From Bog-793 sp050013835 (GTDB taxonomy: Bacteria; Actinomycetota; Acidimicrobiia; Acidimicrobiales; Bog-793): a stretch of 64,000 nucleotides of DNA. Under the pieces are notes generated by a model. The model saw only the letters and a list, made by a program, of their open reading frames with translations, had not been told where the DNA came from and ran no database searches. Both the position numbers and the translations under genes were made by a program. Positions 38,388 through 47,115 of the stretch are shown here, piece after piece (the first letter of the stretch is position 1; the number at the start of each line of letters is the position of its first letter). The stretch spans positions 132,463-196,462 of the forward strand of contig JBEKEM010000002.1 of NCBI GenBank assembly GCA_050013835.1. The letters are read 5' to 3'.

Positions 38388-39365
38388 TTAATCGGCGACG
38401 TACTCCGTGGCGGCGGCTGTTTCCTCCGTCCACGCTGAGCCCAGGCCTTGCTTGGCCCAGATGTTGCCGCTGCTGTCTCTGACAGCGAAGAGGGAGCCAT
38501 TTACGGCATCACTCGCGACCGCGGGCAGAGTGGCCGTGGTCCATTCGGTTGCCCACGTCGCCCCGGTCATGCTGCCTTCCTTGGCGTACACGTTGCCGCC
38601 AGAGGCCACGGCGATGACGGGACCATTCGTCGCATCACTTGCGACTGACAACGCGGAGACGGTGTTGTACTCGTCCAACCACGCTGCGCTCAGGCTGCCT
38701 TCCTTGGCGTACGCGTTGGTCGCCAGGACTCCGATGAGCGGGCCATTCGTCGGGTCGCTCGCGAGCGAAATTGCACTGACGCCGGAGGCCCATTCCGTCG
38801 TCCAGGGCGCGCTCAAGCTGCCTTCCTTGACCCACGCGGCACCAGACACCACGGCTCCGATGAGCGGGCCATTTGTCGCATCACTCGCGACGGATACGGA
38901 GGCAGCTCCAGTGGTTTCCGTCACCCACGCCGCAGTCAGGCTGCCTTCCTTGGCGTACACGGTCCCACTAGCAAAAACGGCGATGAGGAGACCGTTCTTC
39001 GGGTCACTCGCAACCGACACTGCACTGGCTCCCGAGGGAGCGCTGGCCGTGGTCCATACCTCGGTCCACGTCCCGGTCACGCTGCCTTCCTTGGCCCACA
39101 CGTTCCCAGAGCCGTCGACGACGGCGACAAGGGGACCATTCGTGGGGTCACTCGCGACCGACACCGCCACGGCGCCGGAGGCCCATTCCGTCACCCAGGC
39201 CCCGGTCAGGCTGCCCTGCTTGGCCATCACGACCCCGCCTGAAAGCGTGGCAATGACCGGCGTTCCGGGGGTTGGCGTTGTTGCTGCCTGGGCGCTCGAC
39301 AGTGGAACCCATGCGCCACCGAGCAGCACCACAAACAGGAGGTAAATCAAGCGCCGTACGTTCAT
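38388..39365 (-). CDS. Secreted seven-repeat beta-propeller protein
   Basis: A 325-residue protein from ATG at 39365, six bases after AAGGAG. It has a Sec signal peptide (hydrophobic RRLIYLLFVVLLGGAWVPL, then an A-x-A site near SAQAA). Seven repeats of about 41-47 residues follow, each with a strand like VYAKEGSLTAAWVTE and then SVASDATNGPLIG, which is the look of tectonin/PLL-type sugar-binding propellers. The DNA repeats too: GCTGCCTTCC recurs at 38571, 38694, 38817, 38940 and 39081, mostly at 123-bp spacing. A surface or secreted glycan-binding role is inferred. It has its own terminator and stands alone between IS remnants. Confidence 0.75.
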   Translation of the reverse strand: MNVRRLIYLLFVVLLGGAWVPLSSAQAATTPTPGTPVIATLSGGVVMAKQGSLTGAWVTEWASGAVAVSVASDPTNGPLVAVVDGSGNVWAKEGSVTGTWTEVWTTASAPSGASAVSVASDPKNGLLIAVFASGTVYAKEGSLTAAWVTETTGAASVSVASDATNGPLIGAVVSGAAWVKEGSLSAPWTTEWASGVSAISLASDPTNGPLIGVLATNAYAKEGSLSAAWLDEYNTVSALSVASDATNGPVIAVASGGNVYAKEGSMTGATWATEWTTATLPAVASDAVNGSLFAVRDSSGNIWAKQGLGSAWTEETAAATEYVAD

Positions 39366-39789
39366 ATCTTTCTCCTTAGGCAATCTCATCGTTAGGGTAT
39401 TTGACTAGGACTTTGGCAAGCAAGGCTGTGCAATCAGCTTCCGCCCGAGCCTCTGCTTTCTGCGTCCGCCCTGGAGTCGTTGATCTTGATAAAGCGGGTA
39501 AGTGCCGAAGCGACCACGTTCGACCCCGGTCACCGAGGCATCCAGACACGAGAGGATGCTATCCGATCTCGCCACTTAGAGCGACATAGAACAGAATTAT
39601 CTCGACACAGAGATGATGTCAGGCAGTGGTTGCCAAGGGCACTTCCTCCTGTGCGAACTGGAAGGAGCCTAACGCGTGTCTGAGCGGCATGGATCGTTCA
39701 GAGAGGCAGTGACGGGCGACCGGACTTCGGCGCCAGGTTTTTGAACACCCTGCCAGGGCGTCGCGCGCAGATGTTTCCCGGTGCGTTAC
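39366..39789. other. Promoter side of the propeller gene; otherwise no gene seen
   Basis: About 420 bp without a supported gene. The leading part must hold the promoter for the minus-strand propeller gene, but no motif stands out. Confidence 0.35.
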
Positions 39790-40290
39790 TTGAAAGGGCT
39801 GGTCAGACGCCTGTGGCTCTTCCCCGGGTGGTCTCCTCGACGCCGAGGGCACCGTGGATCCGGCTCTGCAGAGAGCTCGGTTGGTCGACGAGCGCGATCG
39901 TGCGTCCGGCATGCCGAAGTTGGTGGAGGTGGGTCTCGCCGAGTTCGGCGAGCACCCGGCGCGGGGTGATCGCCTCTTGGGAAGATCAGAAACTTCCTCC
40001 TCGTTGACCGTGGGATCGGTGCCCGTGACCGCCACGGTCCCCGCGACGATCGCGCGCGGCACGATGCGGGCGCGGACGCGCACCTCGAGCCGGTAACGAC
40101 CGGGACGAAGGCCGAGGCGGTCGTTCATCACCCGGAAGCGCCGCTTGACGGTCTGCAGCATCCGGTCGTGGCGGACGACGTCGGTCGCCAGTGCCACCTC
40201 GCCCCCGAGCGGGGTGGTGAGCACGTAGCACCCGGCGAGGAGGCTTTCCTCTCAGTCGGGGGCCCCGTCGTTAACGTGCCCGGTAAGGGC
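39790..40290 (-). pseudogene. Decayed IS4/IS1634-like transposase C-terminal remnant
   Basis: One minus-strand frame reads CYVLTTPLGGEVALATDVV, then RHDRMLQTVKRRFRVMND and LRPGRYRLEVRVRARI. This matches the 'DG-Y-VL-T ... Y-L-VE-FR-MK ... LRPVY-R-E-R-R-H' run of IS1634/IS4 transposases that holds the catalytic Glu. It then shifts frame to TPRRVLAELGETHLHQLR and QSRIHGALGVE. At least one frameshift and loss of the N-terminus make it dead. Family placement is by pattern only. Confidence 0.45.
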
Positions 40291-40490
40291 GCCCGGTCGG
40301 ACCGTCGCCACAAAGCACTGCGCCGCTCGCGAGTCGCGCAGGATGCAGTTCGACGCAGTGCCGGTCCTGGTCTGTCCGATTCGCGACGTTCACTGACGCG
40401 ATAAGGCGGTGGCCGCCCGAACGATGAAAAGCCGTCACTCGGGGTGTCCGGTGCTCCATCGAAAGAGTGGTCCGCTCTTACTTGGACGGT

Positions 40491-41366
40491 TCAAGCGCGG
40501 TTCGCGAATCCTCGATGGTTCTCGCGTAGCCGGATCCAGACATAGATGCCTCGCCGTCCCCACGACTGCGCGAGAATCCTCATCGTTCGTAGCCATAGGT
40601 CGGCGGTTCCCAACGCGGTCCCTTGCGAGGAAGTTACTTCCTTGAAGAACACCCGCAGTTCACTCCCATGAAGTCCGACCAACTGCGCGCTCAGCTGACC
40701 AGAGGTCAAGCGGAAGCTTGCCCGGACACCTGGGTCTATGAGCGCATTCCCATTCTGGAGGCACCGAAGATAGAGATCTATATCAACCACATAGGTCCAT
40801 CGACGATCCAGTAGCGGTGTCGGCAGCGCCGAGCGCCTGAAGAGCACGCTTGCTGGCTCGCCAAGGAGATTGGTTCCGGCTCGCGCGCAGGCTTTCAGCA
40901 CAGCTGTTCGCTCGATTGGGCCGCCCCCCGCCTTGCGAGCCAAAGATCGCAGACCCCGTGCGCGGATAATCATCCTCCCAGCGTGATCGACTATTCGCCT
41001 TCGGCTTGCGACGAGGGCGGCGGTAGGGTGCGCTTCCATGAGACGTACTTGGGCAGCCAAACAGCCAGGCAACAGCACGTCGTCATGGCAGACGATCTTG
41101 ACCAACTCGCCCCGGGCTGCGGCGACGCCGCGTTCCCAATTGGCGTGCAGGCCCAGTCGTTGCTCGGGTGGACTAAGGAGCCGGATGCGGGAATCGCCGA
41201 TCGCCTCAACGAGCTCGCGCGTTGTGTCGGTCGACGCGTCGTCGGCAACGATTAATTCCAGATGCTCGTACGATTGGTCGATTACTGAGGCAAGAGTTTC
41301 CTGAATGAATTGCGCGCCGTTCAGCACCGGAATAACGATGGATACTAGCGGTTCATTAGGTATCAA
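40491..41366 (-). CDS. GT2 family glycosyltransferase
   Basis: A 291-residue GT-A enzyme with LVSIVIPVLNGAQFIQETL at the N-terminus, VADDASTDTTREL for nucleotide binding and the metal motif CHDDVLLPG (about 90-98). The second half has the EPASVLFRRSAL acceptor segment. It is a typical cluster GT2 with no membrane helices. It stands alone between an IS remnant and the divergent membrane gene at 41560. Substrate unknown. Confidence 0.85.
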   Translation of the reverse strand: MIPNEPLVSIVIPVLNGAQFIQETLASVIDQSYEHLELIVADDASTDTTRELVEAIGDSRIRLLSPPEQRLGLHANWERGVAAARGELVKIVCHDDVLLPGCLAAQVRLMEAHPTAALVASRRRIVDHAGRMIIRARGLRSLARKAGGGPIERTAVLKACARAGTNLLGEPASVLFRRSALPTPLLDRRWTYVVDIDLYLRCLQNGNALIDPGVRASFRLTSGQLSAQLVGLHGSELRVFFKEVTSSQGTALGTADLWLRTMRILAQSWGRRGIYVWIRLRENHRGFANRA

Positions 41367-41559
41367 GGATCTCCTTGAACGAGTCGCGAGCCTTTAACCA
41401 AACTCGAGGGCGTTCTCTCGCGAATAGGCAGCGCTCTTGCCCGTCGTTGCGCTTTGAGCGTGGTGGCGATTGCTCGACCCATTTCCCGCGTCTCACAGCC
41501 TCGGTCACACCGCAGTAGGTTGATTTATCGACTTTCATATTGCGTTCGACATTCTCAAC

Positions 41560-43467
41560 ATGAGTAATGAGGCTATTGGACGCGCCGCTTGCAAGCAATC
41601 GGTAAGGCCTCTGGATCGGCCCGTCCCGCTGAGCACGCGGCGACTCACCGAAGCTTCATCTCGAGGCCGACCGATACGTTCCTTGACAGCGGACGGTCCC
41701 CGCTGGTTGTCTCATGGAACGATGGCTGACCTCGTTGAGCGGGCGCGCGTCAGCCAGAGTGACCGAGACGATCATCCCGACACCGCAACAGGTTTGACGG
41801 CCGGCCCCCGGCGTCTGCCGGCCTGGCAGCGGCGTGACGCCATCGCGCTGGCCCTGCTCATATGCCTTGGGACGGGACTGCCGCTGGCGCTCTCTGCGGG
41901 GTCGGGAGCCCTCGGCGTTCCGCAGAATGACGACTGGGCATTCCGTCGAATCGCCGGGGAATTCTTCCGATCCCACCACATAGTGCTTATCGGGTGGGGC
42001 CAGATGACGCTCGTCGGTCAGGTTCTTTCCGTCCAACCGCTTCTCGCGCTCAGCAATGGCTCCGGCTGGGCCTACGGGGTCTACGGGGCCATGTCAGGCG
42101 GCGCTGCCCTTGCGGCGACGTACTGCGCGGCTCGGCGCTTCGTCCCTACGGGCCGTGCGCTGCTCGCCGGGTTACTCGTTGCCCTCGCGCCCGGCTTCCT
42201 TGCCACTGAACCGACTTTCATGACCGACGTTCCGGCGCTCGCCGCAACGATGGCCTGCCTGGCGGTTGGACTCTATGCCCTCGACCGAACTGGGCGATCT
42301 CATTGGGTGTGGCTAAGTGTCGCTATGGCGGTCGGCGTGTTCGGCTTCTCCGTCCGTCAGATGTGCTTAGCTGCTCCACTTGCGGTCCTCCTTGTCGCGC
42401 TTTGGAGACGCCCCGATCAGTGGAGGTGGCTTTTCGTCATTGGGGCGGTCACCGGAGCGGCATGCCTAGGCACAGACCTCTGGTTCTCGCATCTCCCTGG
42501 TCCGCACGAACCGAATACTTTCGCGATCACGTGGACCACGGAACTCGAAACGCTGAAGCTCGGCGCCGACCTAGCCATGGCGGTCTTGCCGGCAGTGATC
42601 TGGGTCCTAATGCGAGCCGAGCAACGGATCGTTCGTGCTCTGCCGCCCCTCTTGGCCGTGGCCGTTGTCGCTCTCACCCTCGCCGGATTCAACCCGGGAA
42701 GCGTTCTGGCGGGGAACCTTGTCTCACAACAAGGGGTCACCGGCAGTCAGGTGCTCGCTGGTACTCGACCGACCCTGTTTTCGGGGACGGTGTGGTCAGC
42801 AATCCAATGGTCAGCGCTCGCTAGCGTCGTGAGCGTTGCGGCGCTCGTATTGACGCAGCGTCGTGCGACAAGATCGGTACGCGGCGTTGTGAGCTGGTTC
42901 GCGCGCCCAGAGGGAGTCCTCGGTGCCTTCCTGGTCATTGCTGGCGGAGGACTCCTCGTGTTCACGGCAGCTGGCGCCTTTGACCGTTACTGCTGGCCGC
43001 TCGTCGGACCGTTCGCGATCCTCGTGGTCATGGCGGCCAGGTCTCGGCCCGCGCATTCCTTGCGCTTGGCGATGATCGGGCTCATCTCATTGAGCGCTGT
43101 TCTCGGAGCTGGTGAGTTGATCCTGGCCGCTAACTCCGACGCGTTCGATGCCGCTCGTTGGCAGGCAGGGCAGTCCTTGACACGCCTAGGAATACCTGCG
43201 CGGGCCGTTGACGCTGGCTATGAGTGGTTGGGGTATCACCAGTCGGGGCCGATCAGCCCCGGCTCTCCGCCGGGTGCGACTCAGTATGTGTGGTACGAGT
43301 GGATCTTTGATGCCCCCGTATGTGGCGTCGTCTCGTCGTCCCCGCTGAGCGACACCTCTCTCAAGTCTGCCGGGCTGGCCAAGTATCGCCTCCTTGAAGT
43401 CGCGGGACCGGAGGAGAACCTGTATCGCTATACCGTTCCGCACATGATGAGGGCTTGCACCAAGTGA
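41560..43467 (+). CDS. Polytopic GT-C-like membrane glycosyltransferase
   Basis: A 635-residue frame from ATG at 41560. ATG at 41722 (residue 55) is an equally good start, since the first 54 residues look unlike the rest. About 11 hydrophobic segments begin at about residue 95. The first outer loop has LGVPQNDDWAFRRIAGEFFR, the acidic D-D motif typical of GT39/ArnT-like GT-C enzymes. EPTFMTDVPALAATMACLAV matches the family's second conserved loop. A 110-residue outer C-terminus follows. It probably uses polyprenyl-phosphate sugars made by the GtrB-like enzymes nearby. Confidence 0.78.
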   Translation: MSNEAIGRAACKQSVRPLDRPVPLSTRRLTEASSRGRPIRSLTADGPRWLSHGTMADLVERARVSQSDRDDHPDTATGLTAGPRRLPAWQRRDAIALALLICLGTGLPLALSAGSGALGVPQNDDWAFRRIAGEFFRSHHIVLIGWGQMTLVGQVLSVQPLLALSNGSGWAYGVYGAMSGGAALAATYCAARRFVPTGRALLAGLLVALAPGFLATEPTFMTDVPALAATMACLAVGLYALDRTGRSHWVWLSVAMAVGVFGFSVRQMCLAAPLAVLLVALWRRPDQWRWLFVIGAVTGAACLGTDLWFSHLPGPHEPNTFAITWTTELETLKLGADLAMAVLPAVIWVLMRAEQRIVRALPPLLAVAVVALTLAGFNPGSVLAGNLVSQQGVTGSQVLAGTRPTLFSGTVWSAIQWSALASVVSVAALVLTQRRATRSVRGVVSWFARPEGVLGAFLVIAGGGLLVFTAAGAFDRYCWPLVGPFAILVVMAARSRPAHSLRLAMIGLISLSAVLGAGELILAANSDAFDAARWQAGQSLTRLGIPARAVDAGYEWLGYHQSGPISPGSPPGATQYVWYEWIFDAPVCGVVSSSPLSDTSLKSAGLAKYRLLEVAGPEENLYRYTVPHMMRACTK

Positions 43468-43999
43468 AATACATTCATCCATTCCGCCCGGACTTGGTTC
43501 GGTCGCTGTCGGCCCCCCCAAGCGGGGGATCGCGTCTCTTCCCTGGTGTGAACGCGCGACGGTCGTAGGTTTCTTCGAGGGCCCCAACCTACGAAGGAAT
43601 ACCTACCACCCGTGGCACCACGAGGATCTTCCAGTGACCAGTCGCCGAGATGGACGCGCGGTTGAGTTCCGAGCGAGAGCTGGCGACCGCCCTCGAGGAG
43701 GTCGGTCGCCTCACCGTCCAGCTCTCATGCAGCAGGCGGTCGGGGCCGAGGTCGACGTGTGCCTCGGCCGGCGGCCCCTTGAGCGCAGGAGCGAGGACTC
43801 ACCGCTCGGCTTCTGCAACGGTTGGCGGCCGCCGGTCGCGGTGCGAACGACGACGGGTCCGGTTGAGCTCTGCTGCGCGCCTGCCGGTTCTCGTCGGCGC
43901 GCCGATGGAGTTCTCGACGGATGGCCGAACCTGAGAAGACCAGGAGTCGCAGGCTCGCTGACGATCGTGGTGATGCCGCGGGGACGGACGGAGAGGAGA
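43468..43999. other. Island edge without an intact gene
   Basis: About 530 bp between the last island gene and the katA terminator. A short plus-strand stretch at 43650 (SSERELATALEEVGRLTVQL) faintly resembles the coiled segment of IS3/IS481 transposase OrfA-type helpers, but it is too weak to call. Nothing else was seen. Confidence 0.35.
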
Positions 44000-44026
44000 G
44001 ATTCGCTTCTCGGGGAGAAGCGAATC
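44000..44026 (-). terminator. Hairpin downstream of katA
   Basis: A perfect 12-bp stem (GATTCGCTTCTC at 44000-44011, GAGAAGCGAATC at 44015-44026) with a GGG loop lies 31 bp beyond the katA stop. It is followed on the minus strand by a pyrimidine-rich TCTCCTCTCC. It probably ends the fur-katA transcript. Confidence 0.7.
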
Positions 44027-44057
44027 GACTGCTTCCGGAGGCGTCTGCCGACTCCTC

Positions 44058-45530
44058 TCAGTTCTTCTCGATTGCCTTTGCCACTCGTGAGCCGAGGTCA
44101 GTGTCGACCTGGCGCCAGTAGTCGATCACTCTTGGCAGCATTGGTGCGGTCACGCCGCCGCGTACGTGCCCGACAATGTTCCGGACCAGGTGCTCGCGGT
44201 CGGTTTCCGAGAGCACGTTGCGATAGAGAGTTCCCGCCTGTCCGAAGTCGTCGTCCTCCTTGTGGAGGTCGTAGGCCGCACGGACGATCTCACCGGTTGC
44301 CATCCAGCCAGCTGGGTCACCGAAGCGAGCTGGGTCCGCCGCCGGTCCGCCGACGGAGTTTGGTGCATAGACCGGATCTCCCGGGTTCTCGTACCGCATC
44401 GCGCCATCCTTGTTGTACGAGTTGACCGGGGACTTCGGACGGTTCACCGGCAGCTGGAGGTAGTTTGTCCCAATCCGGTGCCGGTGAGTGTCGGGGTAGC
44501 TGAACATCCGCCCGAGCAGCATCTTGTCCGGGCTCGGCCCGATGCCCGGGACCATGTTCGACGGTTCGAACGCCGCCTGCTCAATCTGGGCGAAGTAGTC
44601 CTCGGGGTTGCGGTTCAGTGTCAGGCGCCCGATCTTGATGGGCGGGTAGTCCGAGTGGGACCACACCTTCGTGAGGTCGAACGGGTTGAACCGGTAATCG
44701 ACCGCGTCGTCGAAATCCATGATCTGCATTTCGAGCGTCCAGCTCGGGTGGTCGCCGCGCTCGATCGCCGTGTACAGGTCGCGCAGGTGGTAGTCGGGGT
44801 CCTCGGCGGCCATGGCTGCCGCTTCGGCGTTGGTGAAGTTCTCGATCCCCTGGTCCGTCTTGAAGTGGTACTTGACCCAGAACTTCTCACCCTTGGCGTT
44901 GACCCACATGAAGGTATGGCTCCCGAAGCCGTTCATGTGGCGCCAGGTGCGGGGCGTCCCCCGGTCGGTCATGAGGAACGTCACCTGGTGCGCGGACTCG
45001 GGCGAGAGCGTCCAGAAATCCCACTGCATGTTGTTGTCGCGTAGGTGCGTGTCGGCCCGGCGCTTCTGGGAGTGGATGAAGTCCGAGAACTTCTGGGGAT
45101 CGCGGATGAAAAAGATCGGCGTGTTGTTGCCCACCAGGTCGTAGTTGCCTTCGTCCGTGTAGAACTTGATCGCGAAGCCACGCGGGTCCCGCACGGTGTC
45201 GGCCGACCCAAGTTCGCCGGCGACAGTCGAGAAGCGGATGAGCACGTCAGTCGAGGCGTTCTTCTGGAAGACCCGGGCCCTCGTGTACTGGCTCACATCC
45301 TCGAAGCACTCGAAGACGCCGAAGGCGCCACCGCCCTTGGCATGGACGACCCGTTCGGGGACGCGCTCCCGGTTGAACTGCGCCATCTTCTGGATGAGGT
45401 AGTGATCCTGCAGAAGGATCGGGCCGTCCGGGCCGACCGTGAGCGAGTGCTCGTCGCTCGGCGCGGGGATCCCGGCGTCGGTCGTTGTGGGGCGTCGGGT
45501 CCGGTCGGACTTGTCGTTCTTCTCTGGCAT
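44058..45530 (-). CDS. katA: Monofunctional heme catalase KatA
   Basis: A 490-residue small-subunit catalase from ATG at 45530, preceded by AGAGAGGTGA; the frame extends upstream into fur but has no better start. The distal His63 lies in RVVHAKGGGAFG, the essential Asn at 135/136 in DLVGNNTPIFF, and the proximal heme-ligand Tyr in RMFSYPDTHRHRIG (about 345). It converts hydrogen peroxide to water and oxygen in the cytoplasm. The gene follows fur by five bases, as in furA-katG and perR-katA operons, so peroxide-responsive control is likely. Confidence 0.97.
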   Translation of the reverse strand: MPEKNDKSDRTRRPTTTDAGIPAPSDEHSLTVGPDGPILLQDHYLIQKMAQFNRERVPERVVHAKGGGAFGVFECFEDVSQYTRARVFQKNASTDVLIRFSTVAGELGSADTVRDPRGFAIKFYTDEGNYDLVGNNTPIFFIRDPQKFSDFIHSQKRRADTHLRDNNMQWDFWTLSPESAHQVTFLMTDRGTPRTWRHMNGFGSHTFMWVNAKGEKFWVKYHFKTDQGIENFTNAEAAAMAAEDPDYHLRDLYTAIERGDHPSWTLEMQIMDFDDAVDYRFNPFDLTKVWSHSDYPPIKIGRLTLNRNPEDYFAQIEQAAFEPSNMVPGIGPSPDKMLLGRMFSYPDTHRHRIGTNYLQLPVNRPKSPVNSYNKDGAMRYENPGDPVYAPNSVGGPAADPARFGDPAGWMATGEIVRAAYDLHKEDDDFGQAGTLYRNVLSETDREHLVRNIVGHVRGGVTAPMLPRVIDYWRQVDTDLGSRVAKAIEKN

Positions 45531-45535
45531 CGCGC

Positions 45536-46066
45536 TCACCTCTCTCGGTCTCGTTGCGTGGAGGAACCTGTGGTGCGATCTCTGACGGGCTTCGGCGAAC
45601 CGGCCGCGGATGTCGCTTGGCAGCGCGGACACAATCCCCAGAAGGTCACCTCGGCTTCGTCGAGGACGAAACCGTGCAGTTCTGACGGTTCGAGACACGG
45701 AGCCGAGCCGACGGCGCAGTCGACGTCGGCGGTTTCGCCGCAGACCCGGCAGACGACATGGTGGTGATTGTCGCCGACGCGCGTCTCGTAGCGGGCGGGG
45801 CTGCCGGCTGGCTCGACCCGGCGGACGAGGTTCGCGGCCGCAAGCGAACGTAGGGCGTCGTACACAGCCTGCCGGGAAACGCCACCGAGCTGCACGTCGA
45901 CGGCGCGAAAGATCGTCTCGACGTTGGCGTGGGGCCGCGCGCCGACCTCGGAAAGGACGGCGAGGCGAACGGCGGTGACGCGCCGACCCGCGGCACGCAG
46001 CAGCTTGACGTCGTCCTGTGCCGTCGCCACAACCCGGACGTTAGGCGATGAACTGGAGTCAGTCAT
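45536..46066 (-). CDS. Fur-family regulator upstream of katA (PerR/FurA-like)
   Basis: A 176-residue Fur-family protein. The N-terminal winged helix has LRAAGRRVTAVRLAVL and GGVSRQAVYDALRSLAAANLV. The dimer domain has DNHHHVVCRVCGETADVDC, with the CxxC zinc pair CRVC and a later CPRC, the structural zinc site. Location 5 bp upstream of katA suggests peroxide or iron control of catalase. No Shine-Dalgarno is visible: a palindrome occupies 46070-46086, ending three bases before the ATG. That suggests a leaderless message or an operator directly over the start. PerR versus FurA identity is not decided by sequence alone. Confidence 0.9.
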   Translation of the reverse strand: MTDSSSSPNVRVVATAQDDVKLLRAAGRRVTAVRLAVLSEVGARPHANVETIFRAVDVQLGGVSRQAVYDALRSLAAANLVRRVEPAGSPARYETRVGDNHHHVVCRVCGETADVDCAVGSAPCLEPSELHGFVLDEAEVTFWGLCPRCQATSAAGSPKPVRDRTTGSSTQRDRER

Positions 46067-46069
46067 GAA

Positions 46070-46086
46070 ACTGGAATGATTCCAGT
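46070..46086. promoter_or_regulatory. 17-bp palindrome, candidate Fur/PerR operator
   Basis: ACTGGAAT-G-ATTCCAGT is a perfect 8-1-8 inverted repeat between the divergent fur and NUDIX genes. Fur-family boxes are imperfect or perfect 7-1-7 and 9-1-9 dyads rich in A/T, often TNATAATNATTATNA-like. This sequence keeps the AAT-x-ATT core. A related half-site occurs at 46052 (CTGGAGTCAGTC). Autoregulation is inferred from position. Confidence 0.65.
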
Positions 46087-46125
46087 CAGACGGTGCGGTC
46101 GCGGCGGATCCGCCATGATCGTGGC

Positions 46126-46566
46126 ATGGCGAAACGCAGGCCGCGCGTCGTTGCCCTGGCGGTGCTGCGCCGGCCGGGGACGGAGGAGATCCTGGTCTCG
46201 AACAGTCGGGACGAGGTCGCCGGCGTCGACTTCCAGCGGCCGTTCGGGGGCGGAGTGGACTTCGGCGAGCGCGGCGAGGAGGCGCTGCGACGCGAGCTGC
46301 GCGAGGAACTCGGCGTTGAGCTCGGGTCGGTGCGCTTCCTGGGTGTCCTCGAGAACATCTTCGACTTCGAGGGCGAACCGGGCCATGAGGTCCTGCTCCT
46401 CTATGAGGCCGAGTTCGCGGACGGGTCGCTCTACTCGCGGGACGTCTTTCGTGGGGTCGAGGCCGAGCCGAAGACCGGCGTGTGGCGTGATCTCAGCAAT
46501 TCGGCCGGCGACCGGCCGCTCTTTCCGCCCGGGCTGGCCGACCTCATCGCGCGAGGCGCGGGCTGA
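46126..46566 (+). CDS. NUDIX hydrolase
   Basis: A 146-residue protein from ATG at 46126; a GTG at 46093 adds 11 residues but overlaps nothing useful. The NUDIX box G-x5-E-x7-R-E-U-x-E-E-x-G-U is intact as GGVDFGERGEEALRRELREE then LGV. The substrate could be an oxidised nucleotide, ADP-ribose or similar, and sequence does not decide. It diverges from the fur-katA operon and shares the 17-bp palindrome region, so oxidative-stress regulation is possible. Confidence 0.88.
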   Translation: MAKRRPRVVALAVLRRPGTEEILVSNSRDEVAGVDFQRPFGGGVDFGERGEEALRRELREELGVELGSVRFLGVLENIFDFEGEPGHEVLLLYEAEFADGSLYSRDVFRGVEAEPKTGVWRDLSNSAGDRPLFPPGLADLIARGAG

Positions 46567-46582
46567 ACCAGGACGCGGCCCG

Positions 46583-47098
46583 CTAGTCGGAGGCCCGCCC
46601 CGGGGCGCAGTCCCGGCAGCGGCCTCTCATCGCGAAGTGGTGGGGATCGATCGTGAACCCACACTCCCTGAGGGTCGCCGCGGCGAGTGAGGCGAATAAT
46701 TGGTCGCTGACCTCGAGAACGGTGCCGCACTCCTCGCAGACGAGGTGGCAGTGGGTCGTGGGGGCGAGGTGGTAGGTCGCCGGGCCGTGGCCCAGATGGA
46801 CGTGGGTGACGACGCCCATCCGTTCGAGCTCCTCGAGGTTGCGGTAAACGGTTGAGATGTGGACGTCGGGAGCCTCCGCCTGCACCTCGGCGGCGAGCTC
46901 CTCGACGGTGCGGTGCGCGGAGGAGGCGAAAAGCGACTGCAGGAGCAGCCGCCTCGCGGTGGTCGCCCGCCCGCCGGTCGCCCGCAGGCGCTCGATCACT
47001 CCTGCGACCGACTGGTCGACGGTGCCGTCCCCGCCGGCGTCGGGCGCGGCGGGGGGCCGGGTCACCTTGCCGGGCGAGGGGGTCGACCGGTCGGGCAC
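46583..47098 (-). CDS. Second Fur-family regulator (Fur/Zur type)
   Basis: A 171-residue Fur protein starting GTG at 47098, with a 30-residue disordered N-terminus. The winged helix RLRATGGRATTARRLLLQSL and ISTVYRNLEELERMGVV is standard. The metal-binding region THCHLVCEECGTVLEV and the C-terminal GRCRDC supply the two CxxC pairs. It follows the Rrf2 gene by 17 bp on the same strand and converges with the NUDIX gene. Iron or zinc sensing is likely; which metal is unclear. Confidence 0.88.
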   Translation of the reverse strand: MPDRSTPSPGKVTRPPAAPDAGGDGTVDQSVAGVIERLRATGGRATTARRLLLQSLFASSAHRTVEELAAEVQAEAPDVHISTVYRNLEELERMGVVTHVHLGHGPATYHLAPTTHCHLVCEECGTVLEVSDQLFASLAAATLRECGFTIDPHHFAMRGRCRDCAPGRASD

Positions 47099-47115
47099 TC
47101 GCCGGTTGGCCCCGT

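Noticed and set aside
38571..39220. Regular 123-bp repeats as a CRISPR array
   Set aside because: The repeats encode protein blades in an open frame with a signal peptide; there are no short repeat-spacer units or cas genes.
43634..44425. Plus-strand frame running into katA
   Set aside because: It reads through the katA terminator hairpin and the katA antisense strand; no domain is visible.
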